In this document: piece by piece, positions 1 to 9,326 of the stretch
Numbering within the stretch: the stretch's first letter is position 1
How the letters are laid out: every line of letters starts with the position of its first letter
DNA from: Chrysomallon squamiferum
Lineage: Eukaryota > Mollusca > Gastropoda > Neomphalida > Peltospiridae
Length of the DNA stretch: 27,500 nt
Assembly (NCBI GenBank): GCA_012295275.1
Contig: CM022668.1
Location: 13,893,022-13,920,521 of the forward strand
Direction of reading: 5' to 3'
Notes under the pieces: generated by a model
What the model was told of the DNA's origin: nothing
What the model saw: only the letters and a program-made list of their open reading frames with translations
Database searches by the model: none
Translations under genes and position numbers: made by a program

Positions 1-221
1 ATCAATGACATTATCATAATAACATAACAACATTCAAAAACTAAATTTATTCAGAGAATTAAAACTCTGTCATAAATATTTTATATTTTTCTCTTTTCAC
101 TTAACATACACAAATATCACAATATTCAATTTATTTTACACAATCTAAAAATTAAGAAGTCCTAAATATTTAATTGTATCAGATTAAGCCTAGCGATAGC
201 GTTTTCTAAACAACAACTTAC
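1..221. other. AT-rich intronic DNA downstream of the second LDLa exon
   Basis: The donor at 216-221 opens an intron on the minus strand that runs off the left edge. I see no further exon, motif or repeat in it. Confidence 0.6.
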
Positions 222-347
222 AGAGTTCTGTTTTCTCATCTGACCCATCTGTACAGTCCTCTTCGCCATCACAAATGAAGGCTTTAGATATACATCGCGC
301 TGCCCCACCTTCACACATGAATTGCCAAGAGGCACATGCAGGAATAC
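222..347 (-). CDS. Internal exon encoding an LDL-receptor class A (LDLa) module (second in order)
   Basis: This minus-strand exon of 126 nt encodes one complete LDLa module. The reading is [11 protein letters not shown], then [20 protein letters not shown] and [10 protein letters not shown], with the sixth Cys split by the next intron. The order C-C-C-C-C-C and the CDGxxDCxDGSDE calcium box are canonical; LDLa modules fold around one Ca2+ and bind protein or lipoprotein ligands outside the cell. The acceptor is ..TTTCCTTGAAG| at 348 and the donor |GTAAGT lies at 216-221. The exon starts in phase 1 (GT completes a codon) and ends in phase 1 (leaves T), so it is a symmetric cassette as in LDL-receptor-type genes. 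The upstream exon leaves A, so the junction codon is AGT (Ser). The last Cys is restored if the next exon, beyond the left edge, begins GT or GC. Parent protein family unknown. Confidence 0.92.
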
Positions 348-843
348 CTTCAAGGAAACAGTATTTATAAACATTCTGATCAAATTTCTATGAGGGTATA
401 CATACTTTTTTCTTTTCTTAAGGTTATGCGTGAATGTCTTCAAGAAAATAGTATTTGTAAATAGTCTCCTTGTTTCATTAAATTTATAGAAGAGTACTTT
501 TTGGAAAATAGTATTTAATATTCTGATTGTTCATTAAATTTAAAGAAGGATACTCTCAGGAATACAGTATTTATTGAGATTCTCCTTTTTTGTTAAATGT
601 AGAGAAGGAAAATAGTATTTTCAAACAATTCTGCTTTATTTTTCATTTAGATAATAGGTACATTCAAGAAACAATAGTTATAAATATTTTCCTTATATTT
701 ATATATATATACACACACATACATTAATAAATATGCTGAGATTTTTTCCCTGTTAATCTTACAGAAATTATCTATATTTATAATATTATTATTTACAAAT
801 ATATTACAGTATTACTTAAATTTATTTGATACAGTATCAAAGA

Positions 844-874
<31 letters not shown>

Positions 875-935
875 TTTTATCTAAATATTTCTTAAATGTA
901 CATGAAGGTACTTTCAAGACAATAGTATTTATAAA
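345..935. repeat. Degenerate minisatellite (about 50-60 bp) sharing sequence with the adjacent splice acceptor
   Basis: Related units begin near 347, 439, 500, 556, 605, 664 and 912. The core on the plus strand is TTCAAGRAAAYAGTATTT followed by TATAAA and a TTCTGAT / TTAAATTTA tail. The first unit overlaps the true acceptor of the LDLa exon at 348. Over 32 compared bases the unit at 439 differs from it at six places, all of them transitions. Confidence 0.6.
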
Positions 936-1358
936 TATCTGAAGAATATTCATATAAACATTACATTTTTCTTTAAATTGTTTGTAATTTTTGAGTATAT
1001 TTATTATTACTATTTATTTATTTATTTGTTATATTAGCATTGTTTTTTTTTTCAAATTATATTATTATTTAGTAGTCTAAAAATACTTCTTAGAGAAATT
1101 TATCATCAAAAATATATTTTTACTGTTACATGGGAGATAACTCTTACAGCTCTATCACAACAACAAGACTAAGCCTCAATACATAAAAAAACATAGTCAA
1201 CAAACACTGTGACTAAAATATCTGATTTTATAAATACATAATTATACAAACTTTATTTTTATCGATAATGCTTCCTTTGTTACTAAAGAGTAACTGTAAT
1301 GGGAGATAACTCAACGAAAAAAAAAAAAACGGACTAATTTTAACGTGACGACACTTAC
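348..1358 (-). other. Predicted intron between the two LDLa exons
   Basis: The intron is bounded by donor GTAAGT (1353-1358) and an acceptor ending TTGAAG at 348. It contains a minisatellite related to its own acceptor (348-935), TA and poly-T runs near 845-878, and one GGGAGATAACTC motif at 1132 with another at 1301. The intron phase is 1, typical between LDLa modules. Confidence 0.85.
1262..1325. repeat. Dispersed repeat copy 1 with GGGAGATAACTC core
   Basis: The order is ATAATGCTTCCTTTGTTACT, AAGAGTAACTGTAATGGGAG, ATAACTCAA and then poly-A. The same order recurs near 2488 and 2971. A separate core GGGAGATAACTC also lies at 1132-1143. This core is a motif I associate with molluscan interspersed repeats. 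Confidence 0.65.
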
Positions 1359-1490
1359 TACAGTTGGCTTTTTCATCATCGCCATCAGGGCAGTCAGCAT
1401 CACCGTCACACACCCAGTTGAGGGGGATGCACTGATAATCTGGAATTATTTCTGATCTACACTGGAATGTGTCCACTGAACATTTGGTGG
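1359..1490 (-). CDS. Internal exon encoding an LDL-receptor class A (LDLa) module (first in order)
   Basis: This 132-nt minus-strand exon encodes [11 protein letters not shown], then [23 protein letters not shown] and [10 protein letters not shown]. All six cysteines are present, with W before C4 and the calcium box [13 protein letters not shown]. The usual SDE is DDE here, but all acidic ligand positions are kept. The acceptor is TTTTTCTAG| at 1491 and the donor |GTAAGT lies at 1353-1358, both good matches. The exon is phase 1 at both ends (starts CC, leaves A). It therefore joins in frame to the LDLa exon at 222-347 and to the start exon at 21483-21537, giving an ACC Thr codon at the junction with the latter. 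Its pyrimidine tract is built from TTTA/TTTC repeats. The module is extracellular in all known families. I am sure of the domain, not of the gene. Confidence 0.93.
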
Positions 1491-1498
1491 CTAGAAAA

Positions 1499-1592
1499 AT
1501 AAATAAACAAATAAATAAATAAATACATAAATAAATAGATAAATAAATACATAAAGAAAGAAAGAAAGAAAGAAAGAAATGAATAAAAAATT
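1499..1592. repeat. (TAAA)n / (GAAA)n microsatellite forming the pyrimidine tract of an acceptor
   Basis: Plus-strand AAAT and GAAA repeats lie directly upstream (minus strand) of the acceptor at 1491, so in the transcript they read TTTA/TTTC and supply its pyrimidine-rich tract. Confidence 0.85.
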
Positions 1593-1689
1593 TCTTAAAA
1601 TTTAAATATTTATCACTATGTTAAATGACAGGTCTGAAATAATAATCGTAATAGCAGTAGTAGTAGTAAATAGGAATATTAAAAAATAA

Positions 1690-1728
1690 ACACACACACA
1701 CAAACACACAGACACACATATATATATA

Positions 1729-1788
<60 letters not shown>
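1690..1788. repeat. Compound microsatellite (CA)n-(TA)n-(TAAA)n-(TAA)n
   Basis: Four simple repeats follow one another without unique sequence between them. No coding potential. Confidence 0.9.
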
Positions 1789-1789
<1 letters not shown>

Positions 1790-2006
1790 TATATCTAAAT
1801 ACTACATAAATTAACAGTATTAAGAAGAAAAAAATAAAAATTCAAATTTAAAGAGACATAAAATGAACTTTTGTTCAAATTAAAAACACAGATACTTGAT
1901 AATCTTTTACAATCTTTTTTTCACCATGATAAAACAAAAATGTCTTTATTTACTTCTTTTCTCTATTTCTCTTTCTTTCTCTTTATCAGTCTCTGTCTAT
2001 CAGTTA

Positions 2007-2152
<146 letters not shown>

Positions 2153-2270
2153 CCCTCTATCTATCTCCCTCATTTACACTAAAGATATCTAATTCCACAG
2201 ATCAGCTCCTTTTACTAACACATTTAACCGAGAAAGATTGTAGCCAGTAAAAAAAAAAAAAAAAACTTAC

Positions 2271-2347
2271 GATGGTGTCAGAGGAATCACATTTTACATC
2301 TTGATTCTGATTACAGGAAATGAAAATCCATTTGATCTGAACTGAGA
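2271..2347 (-). pseudogene. Possible relic of an LDLa exon (N-terminal half)
   Basis: On the minus strand an open stretch follows a weak TTTCAG acceptor (2348) and ends at a perfect donor |GTAAGT (2265-2270). It reads SVQIKWIFISCNQNQDVK and then CDSSDTI. The C-x7-C spacing resembles the first two Cys of an LDLa module, and the exon would stop just before the third Cys. It ends in phase 0, so it cannot join the phase 1 exon at 1359-1490, and I find no exon between them to complete the module. It may be a decayed or alternative exon, or chance. Confidence 0.25.
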
Positions 2348-2487
2348 CTGAAATTCTTGCACTAAGCTTAACCAAGTGAACATGTTACTTATTGATTTTC
2401 AATCATTCTGTGGCCGAATCATGCACTAACAATGACAGAAACACTTAAAACAGCAAATGTTTTAAGTGACATTTTGATTTTTTGGTA

Positions 2488-2557
2488 AAGAATACTTCCT
2501 TTATTACCAAAGAGTTGATGTAATGGGGAGGTAAATCAAAAAAAAAAAAAAAAAAAA
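2488..2557. repeat. Dispersed repeat copy 2 (GGGGAGGTAAATC core, poly-A tail)
   Basis: It reads AAAGAATACTTCCTTTATTA, CCAAAGAGTTGATGTAATGG, GGAGGTAAATCA and then poly-A. It aligns along its length with the copies at 1262 and 2971. Confidence 0.65.
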
Positions 2558-2780
2558 TTAATCTCCTGAAATGTAAATTAAAAAAGAAGATAACTATTTT
2601 AACTTTAAGAGTGTTTTGGGTTTTTAAAAGTAACTTTCAGACTTTTTTGAGGGGGTTAGATGTCATTAGTTATAAAGAATATATAAAGTTTTTTGTCTTA
2701 GAAATGAGTTATGAGAAGAGAAATCTGAAACACTTTTCATGTTTTTAACGATATCTTTAAAGCAGCATCTCTCCAATTTT

Positions 2781-2832
2781 GTTTTTATTTTTATTTATTC
2801 ATTCATTTATTTATTTATTTATTTATTTATTA
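2781..2832. repeat. (TTTA)n microsatellite
   Basis: TTTA/TTCA repeats with minor interruptions. Confidence 0.85.
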
Positions 2833-2970
2833 GTGTTACTGTGAGTGTTATTTTTATAATTATAATTATGTTGGCGTTGTTATGATTATTTTAATAAGAA
2901 ATTATTGTACAGAAAAAGAAATTCCTATTAAGAATAAACTTTTAGCTGCATGTTGCAATCTCATTTTTAT

Positions 2971-3035
2971 AAAGAATGTCTCCTTTTTTACTGAAGAGTA
3001 ATCTTAATGGGAGATAATTTAAAGAAGAAAAAGAT
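2971..3035. repeat. Dispersed repeat copy 3 (GGGAGATAATTT core)
   Basis: It reads AAAGAATGTCTCCTTTTTTA, CTGAAGAGTAATCTTAATGG, GAGATAATTTAAAG. It lies about 480 bp from copy 2. A weaker relative with GGGAGGATAATTA lies near 3227. Confidence 0.6.
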
Positions 3036-3442
3036 AACACTAACTTTGAAGAGCTGTTACTAGAAATATATTTTGAAGGGTAGAGTTAATTTTTTTTCTT
3101 TTTTCATTTATTTTTTTTAAAATTCTTTTCTTATTACAAAGGAGGAAATAATGAAAAACGGCATGGAAAATCTGCCAGGAATTTATTATATTTTTTTTTA
3201 ATTTGCACTGTTTATTTCTGAACTTATGGGAGGATAATTAATGTTATAAAATAAAAAAGATAAAACCAAACTTTAAATTAATTTTTTTTTTTTCTGTAGT
3301 TTTTGTGGTTGTTGTTATTGCTATTGTTGTTAAGTTTTTGTTTTAATAATTGTTTTTAACCCTTCAGTTTCTTTAAACAATATATGATTTGTTACAAATT
3401 TCACAAAATAAAAATGAAGAAAAAAAAAAAAAAAAAAAAAAA
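3036..3442. other. AT-rich stretch with poly-T and poly-A runs
   Basis: T-runs occur near 3110, 3190 and 3285 and a 24-base A-run at 3419-3442. No gene or acceptor-donor pair is seen. Confidence 0.7.
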
Positions 3443-3758
3443 ATTTTGTATCTTTTCACATCTCAAAAAGAAATTATTTTTTTGTTCCTTTCTTACAAAA
3501 TGCACACAGATAACACATTACAGCCCATGTAACGCATAAATGCTACTTTCAAAACACAGATACTGTTTTCTGAACCAACACCGTTTGACATGCATGTCAC
3601 GTATCCTGCAACATTAGCCAAGTCAATGAGATTATCTCAGATAATCAGATTAACTCCAGCAATCGGATTATCTGCATACACACCTGTTTAATGTAAAGAT
3701 TAATTTAATTACTTCCAATAATATGTGCCCAATTTAGCACAGTGGTACAAGTCTGACT
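3443..3758. other. More complex unique DNA with a GATTATCT palindrome and a SINE-like A-box
   Basis: Less repetitive than its surroundings. At 3630-3646 lies GATTATCTCAGATAATC, 8-bp arms around one base; another GATTATCT follows at 3666. These contain AGATAA GATA-type sites and a GGATTA homeodomain-type site. At 3735-3745 TTAGCACAGTGG resembles a tRNA A-box, also seen near 12983. Confidence 0.4.
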
Positions 3759-4084
3759 GTGGGTAATAAACAGGCTAATCAGTTTTATTCCAATCTAACC
3801 TCCTACAGCTACTGGCATTTCCTTTCCATGGGATGGGACAACAGGAAGCAAAAAATAGCCTTTTTTTTTTCTTCTCCTTTTATTTTTCTTAATTCTTTTT
3901 TTATTTTTCTTTATTTTTCTTCTTCTTCTTTTTTTTTTTATTTATTTCTTTATATTTTTTGTTTTGTTTTTGGCTCTATTAAAAAATAAAATAAAAAATA
4001 ATATGAAGCAACAACTTGGTTGTGTTTCAAAGAAATTCTTATTAATTCTGTTTTTTATTTATGTCTTCTGTTTGCTTCTGTATT

Positions 4085-4242
<158 letters not shown>

Positions 4243-4530
4243 GTCTGTCTCTGCATGTGTCTCTCTATGTCTATCAATCTCTTTCTTTCTTTCAATAACT
4301 TTCTCTCAATCTTTCTCACTTATCTCTTTCATTCAGTTTCTCTCATTCTCTTTCTAACTATACTGCTCTGTCCTTCTCTCTATCAATGTCTCCATCTCTC
4401 ACTCTGTCTGTATATCATGGTTTCCTTTCTTCTTCATGTCAAGCAGAAGATATAGATTTCTTATTTCTATACAATCAGAAAAAGCAACAGACAAAGCTGA
4501 TTTTATTTTTCTCATATTAACATTACAGAC

Positions 4531-4539
4531 TCTCTCTCT

Positions 4540-4571
<32 letters not shown>

Positions 4572-4578
4572 CACACTC

Positions 4579-4632
<54 letters not shown>
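4531..4632. repeat. (CT)n-(CA)n compound microsatellite
   Basis: A short CT run passes into CA, with interruptions near 4556 and 4577, up to 4632. Confidence 0.95.
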
Positions 4633-4633
<1 letters not shown>

Positions 4634-4639
4634 TATTAA

Positions 4640-5160
4640 TGTGGTGTCCAGTATGCATTAATAATAAAACAGTCTTGAAATAGTGTTAACTATTAACTAT
4701 TACAAGTTGTGAATCATTCAATGTTACATCAGTCACCACCTTATTTACACGTTAATTTTTTTTTTTTTTTTTTCACTTACATGTACAAAAGCCGATACTA
4801 AAATATTTCTAAGGATTTGAAAGTGAACTTTTGTCCTGGAAGAAAACGACAGGTTCATCTGTCAAAGTGACAAGATCAAAGCTAACAGACACACTGCAGT
4901 GACAGACATACAGACAAATCTGGTCTAATGGTTAATTTAGAACAACATGAATATTCATGGTTACATTTTTATTGCCATGCCTACACATGCACTTGCACAT
5001 ATCAGTTAATAATGTCAATGAATTAAAAATCTGCCTCAGGTTTCTTTTCTGTAGGAAATCAGAAAACAGAAGACTGCATTTGAACATACAAAAAAAAAAA
5101 AAATACACCCAAAAAACAACATTTCTGCATGGACGCACACAAACATATTTCTCACATGTT
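4640..5160. other. Unique AT-rich intron sequence
   Basis: No exon supported. It contains a T-run at 4759-4775 followed by an ACTTAC donor-like site on the minus strand that lacks a usable exon, and an A-run at 5091-5103. Confidence 0.6.
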
Positions 5161-5393
5161 AATATATATATATATATATATATTAACAGATAAACATTTA
5201 TGTACATACAAACACACTTGTATGTTGCCATTCACAAACATTATATGGATGCATCAATTTACTCTATTATATATACACACAGATTTATCTACATATAGCA
5301 TACCCTACACACACACACACACATACATACATACAAGGATCTGTTAATATATTTACAAATTTCTCTTCATCTAAAACACACACACACACACAT

Positions 5394-5432
<39 letters not shown>
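5161..5432. repeat. (TA)n, then two (CA)n arrays
   Basis: TA repeat at about 5162-5184, CA-rich DNA at 5308-5335 and a longer CA array at 5377-5432. Confidence 0.9.
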
Positions 5433-5433
<1 letters not shown>

Positions 5434-5485
5434 ATTTTCACAACTGCTTGCATAGCCCAATGACTCACTACCACTGCAAGACAGT

Positions 5486-5525
5486 TTCTGATTGGTCAGT
5501 TCATTGTTACAGATCATCTCATTGG
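5486..5525 (-). promoter_or_regulatory. Two inverted CCAAT boxes about 30 bp apart
   Basis: TTCTGATTGG at 5486-5495 is the exact reverse complement of the CCAATCAGAA repeated at 6519-6590. A second ATTGG is at 5521-5525. This may be a short copy of the same repeat in the other orientation, or a pair of NF-Y-type sites. Confidence 0.35.
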
Positions 5526-5629
5526 TGGTATTCACTGGATATTTACAAGGAAAAAAATATATATATTAATCATGGATGAGAGTATTTGCCATAAGCTGTT
5601 ATTTATTATTAGTGTTTTCATCCTCTTTT

Positions 5630-5765
5630 CTTTAAAAAAAATAAAATAAATAAAAAAATAAAAACAAATGAAAATCTGACTGAAAATAGAAAAAAAAAAA
5701 AAAAAAAAAATTCACGTAGAAATTTGTTACAAGTTGTTGATGAGTTGGCTTATATCACAATCAAT

Positions 5766-5803
<38 letters not shown>

Positions 5804-5920
5804 CTTATTAGTTTGGAGGGTTATTTTTGTTTGTTGTTATTTTTTTTTTTTCTGTTTCTTGATTTATTATTAATTTTATTTTATTTTATTTTTTTATTTT
5901 TTTATTGCTTCTACGGCTGT
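5630..5920. repeat. Poly-A and poly-T rich tract, including a 33-base T run
   Basis: A-runs at 5632-5710 and an unbroken T-run at 5768-5800, followed by TTTTA-type repeats. On the sense (minus) strand the T-run is poly-A. Confidence 0.85.
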
Positions 5921-6518
5921 TTAAAATTTCCTGCTCTATGAAAATGAAAAATAAAGTTTTATCAAGAGCTTAACGACTGAATCAGAATGAATAAATCCTA
6001 AGTCAAGGATTTTGAATGTAATCTGCACATTGACAACAACTTAATTGAAGGATTTTATACTTCCAGTTGGGTAATCCTCAGTAAAACAGAATATTAAAAT
6101 AAATTTGGAAAAGATGACAGTGTGTTTAAAGAAGAATAACTTTTTAGATTTTGGATTTAACAATTAGTTAAAGTAAACTTTGTGTTTATTTAGCAACATT
6201 AACTTATATATTGGTGGTTATTAAGTATCTGTTTACATGGTGTAGTAATGGTTGTAACTGGGGAAAAATTAAAACAAAAAAAAAGTTAAATATTCTCATG
6301 AATTAGCAATAAGTGATCTATAATTGATACCTTCTCATAGACAGAAGAGCTCTTATTACAGTTCTTTATAAAGAAATAACAGAACAGTGGTTGGAATGGA
6401 CTATACAGTCTAATGTATGGCAGGACATCTCAGCAAATAGCAGTTATGAATTTATTCAATCAAAAGCCAGGTTCTGTGCATTTTAATTTAAATAAATTAA
6501 TAATTAGTTACAATTCGA
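5921..6518. other. Unique AT-rich intron DNA
   Basis: No exon, RNA gene or simple array is seen; moderate sequence complexity. Confidence 0.55.
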
Positions 6519-6620
6519 CCAATCAGAAGAGGGTGGTGATTAACAGCAACCAATCAGAAAGGTTTATTGACTGGAAATAACCAATCAGAAATAGTCTAGT
6601 TCTTTGAAACAACCAATCTT
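6519..6620 (+). promoter_or_regulatory. Four CCAAT boxes at 31-32-bp spacing (minisatellite or NF-Y cluster)
   Basis: CCAATCAGAA occurs at 6519-6528, 6550-6559 and 6581-6590, and CCAATCTT at 6613-6620. The steps are 31, 31 and 32 bp. The DNA between them is not conserved beyond AAC/GAC before each box. Multiple CCAAT boxes at about this spacing are known from NF-Y-regulated cell-cycle promoters. No promoter or first exon is evident next to them. Confidence 0.5.
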
Positions 6621-6673
6621 AATGCTGCATTATTTGATACCAGTAAACATTTTACTGTCACAGTATATGAATC

Positions 6674-6836
6674 ACACACGCACACACAGTCGCACACACT
6701 CACAAATGCACACATGCATGGAAACAAATACACAGAATTACTTGCACGTAAACATAACCCTTAACACTCTACACTCACACACAGACATGAAAATCACACA
6801 ACACACACATGCATGCACACACACACACATATATAT
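6674..6836. repeat. CA-rich degenerate microsatellite
   Basis: ACACAC and ACATGCA-type blocks, ending in a short (CA)n-(TA)n near 6815-6836. Confidence 0.8.
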
Positions 6837-7173
6837 GAAAACAACACTAGATATATATCTGCTTCACAAACAAGCATACACATAATCAATTGAATTTCTG
6901 TCCATCTGCGTGCATTTATCAAGGTTTTCCATCTTTCCATGTTAAACACTCATCTAAATTCTGCTTTAGAATTTCCATTGCAGCCAGCTGATAAACTGGG
7001 AAATTGGTTCATTAAGTGTCGCATTCAGTTTTCTCTCATGCAGCCATCTAAACAAAGGATGCTCTCCAGATCAGAAACAATATTTATTGTAATAATTACT
7101 GCTCAAGTGTATCTTAATAACAGATGGATGTTTATAACAGATGCTTGAGATATATTTATTTGTGATTCAAATA

Positions 7174-7174
<1 letters not shown>
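6837..7174. other. Unique intron DNA
   Basis: Relatively complex sequence without a supported exon. Confidence 0.5.

Positions 7175-7256
<82 letters not shown>
7175..7256. repeat. (CT)n array, left arm of a convergent pair
   Basis: Pure CT, about 82 bp. A complementary GA array follows after about 120 bp. Confidence 0.97.
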
Positions 7257-7260
<4 letters not shown>

Positions 7261-7369
7261 ATATTTTTATATATAATTCACTTTTTCATTTTAAAATATT
7301 TATCTTTCTGTATTTAGTTTAAAATGTCTGTATATAAGAAAAGTCTTAAAATGTCTGTACAGTGAGAGA

Positions 7370-7375
<6 letters not shown>

Positions 7376-7440
<65 letters not shown>
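7376..7440. repeat. (GA)n array, right arm of a convergent pair
   Basis: Pure AG from about 7378 to 7440, then interrupted GA-rich DNA to about 7535. It can pair with the CT array at 7175-7256. Confidence 0.95.
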
Positions 7441-7445
<5 letters not shown>

Positions 7446-7535
7446 AAGAGAGACAGAGAAAGAAAAATAGAGACAGAAAGAGATAGCAGATAGAAAGAGT
7501 GAGAGAGACAATATGACAGGGAAAGAGAGAAAATG

Positions 7536-7910
7536 TCCTTTTAATAGACATTTTTAGTATACGTTTCAAATGGTTGGAAGATTCTTTTCTTTGCATCAGT
7601 GTTTCATAATTTTTGAAAATATTATTTAAAAACCACACATTCTCTAAAACGTCATGAGGCTAAAAAAAAATTCTTCAAATGAATTTTTTTTTTTTTTTTT
7701 TTTTTTTTACAAGATTCTCAGCATCTAATCAGCAATACATGCACATCAAACAATAAATAGCGAGACTTATTTTTATCCTCCAACATTTTGTGAACCGATC
7801 AGAAAATTAACTCAATTTATTTCAAACCTGACACATTCTTCATTTTTTTTTATCTCCATTCTAGAAACAAAAAAAAAAAAAATGATGCAATTTTTTTTTC
7901 TCCTTCTAAT
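7536..7910. other. AT-rich intron DNA with poly-T runs
   Basis: T-run at 7684-7708, A-run at 7868-7882. No exon supported. Confidence 0.6.
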
Positions 7911-8300
7911 CGAAATCTCGAAGGAACGAAATGGGGCCCAGTTATCTTCAAATCTTTCATAATTATCTCATTTGTAATTCCTTGCTCATTTTCTCAGAAC
8001 CAGTGCTACTTTAAATATTGTCTCAAATTTGTCTCTTGCGGTCTCTAACATTGATCCACTTGGCCCCAGAAAAGTTTTAGTGCCAGCCTATGGGATTAGT
8101 TCAAACAAATGGCCTCAACCAATCAAATTCATGTTAATGTATTGCAATTTGAGAAGCAGGAAAGTGACATTTATTGATGAAAGAAAGGTGAAAGTTCGCA
8201 GTTGCCCCGGTGACTCTTGGGTAATAATTTTTCTAGAACAAAGATCTGCAGCTCGACGTTTCTGAATTCATGAAAATTCATCACTTTTGTAAATGTTTCT
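7911..8300. other. Island of higher complexity and higher GC
   Basis: The segment lacks simple repeats and is more GC-rich than its surroundings, with several CpGs (for example TTCGCAGTTGCCCCGGTGAC at 8196). It contains a CCAATCA box near 8120 and an X-box-like GTTGCCCCGGTGAC at 8201-8214. A plus-strand open frame of 78 codons (8029-8265) starts at TTG, not ATG, and shows no recognisable domain. It could be a regulatory element or an old mobile-element fragment. Confidence 0.35.
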
Positions 8301-8459
8301 TAAATTTTTAATCTAACTCGTAATAATCTTAAAAGACATTTCTATTGTCTGTGACACTGACACGAAGACATTTTTTTTTTTACTGCAAAATTTTTTTTTC
8401 TCTTGTTTTATTAATAATTATTTCTGTTTGTTCTTTTCTTCTTTTATTCATTTTTTATT

Positions 8460-8565
8460 CTTTTTTTTTTTTTTTTATTTGTTTATTTTTATTTATCTGC
8501 ATGTTCATTTATTTTTATTTATTTATTTGTTTATTTTTATTTATCTGCATGTTCATTTATTTCAG
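8460..8565. repeat. Poly-T followed by a 48-bp direct duplication
   Basis: A T-run is followed by two copies, starting near 8481 and 8529, of a unit holding TTATCTGCATGTTCATTTAT within TTTA repeats. Confidence 0.8.
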
Positions 8566-8920
8566 TATAGATATTATTTCATTTTCCATAGAAACATTTC
8601 AGAGTTATCTGCCCAAATATATTAACATCCAACAGCACATATTTTTTGTTCTAGTACTTTGCTTGCAATCACGAAAAGCTATTTTAACCCAAAAATGTCT
8701 GGATATTTGCCATTTTCATTACACAGATACATATACCAGGTATATGTGTGTGTATGATATACTGTTCATACCCCACACCCAAGTAATGGAGATAACACAT
8801 ACCAAATCGTGATTAATCAACCAACAGAATCACGTTTTTTCTCGGTACTATTTTCTAAACCACTACTGCTGTAAGTACTTAACATTATAGCAGAACCTAT
8901 CTTGAAGCAACTTACCCTAC
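8566..8920. other. Unique AT-rich intron DNA
   Basis: No exon, RNA gene or simple array seen. Confidence 0.5.
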
Positions 8921-8925
8921 TAAGT

Positions 8926-9326
8926 GTTGCCAGGATACTTTAAACAACAACAACAAAAAAAAAAAAAAAAGAACATAGATAAAAAAAAAAAAAAAAATGA
9001 TTTTCATGCTGTTACCATGGTAACTAAATCTGGACAGTATTGGCAGAGAATAAAAAATTAAAATAAAAATCATTGTTATAAACATGTTGAACTGATATAT
9101 AAAAATGTAATTAATATTGTGCTGTTGCCATGGTAACAAGTCCTGATGACTAAGTGATAAAGATATAAAACTAAAATTTAAAAAAAATAAAATAAAAAAT
9201 GTTTTTTTATTGATGGTGCTGACCTAATGTGTTAAGTTGTAATTAACAGTGTACTGGTACCATGGCAACAAAATTTAAACAGTATCATAGGAAGCTGAAA
9301 CTTGAAAATGTTGTTCCCATCTTAAC
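8926..9326. repeat. Diverged tandem repeats carrying X-box-like palindromes
   Basis: GTTACCATGGTAAC (9011-9024, a perfect 14-bp palindrome), GTTGCCATGGTAAC (9124-9137), GGTACCATGGCAAC (9256-9269) and GTTCCCATCTTAAC (9313-9326) follow each other; GTTGCCAGGATAC at 8926 may be an earlier member. The bases before the second and third boxes (GTAATTAATATTGT and GTAATTAACAGTGT) also match, so the boxes sit in ancient tandem units of about 113-132 bp. The sequence fits the RFX-type X-box GTNRCC..RGYAAC. Confidence 0.55.

Noticed and set aside
4776-4800. Minus-strand micro-exon of 17 nt between TTTTAG and GTAAGTG
   Set aside because: It would end in phase 0 and break the frame into the phase 1 LDLa exon; too short to support from sequence alone.
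8029-8265. 78-codon plus-strand frame in the complex island
   Set aside because: It begins with TTG, has no acceptor or donor logic and no recognisable domain.
8919-8945. Minus-strand micro-exon of about 22 nt before a GTAAGT donor near 8919
   Set aside because: No coding signal, and the donor overlaps the start of the X-box-like repeat series.
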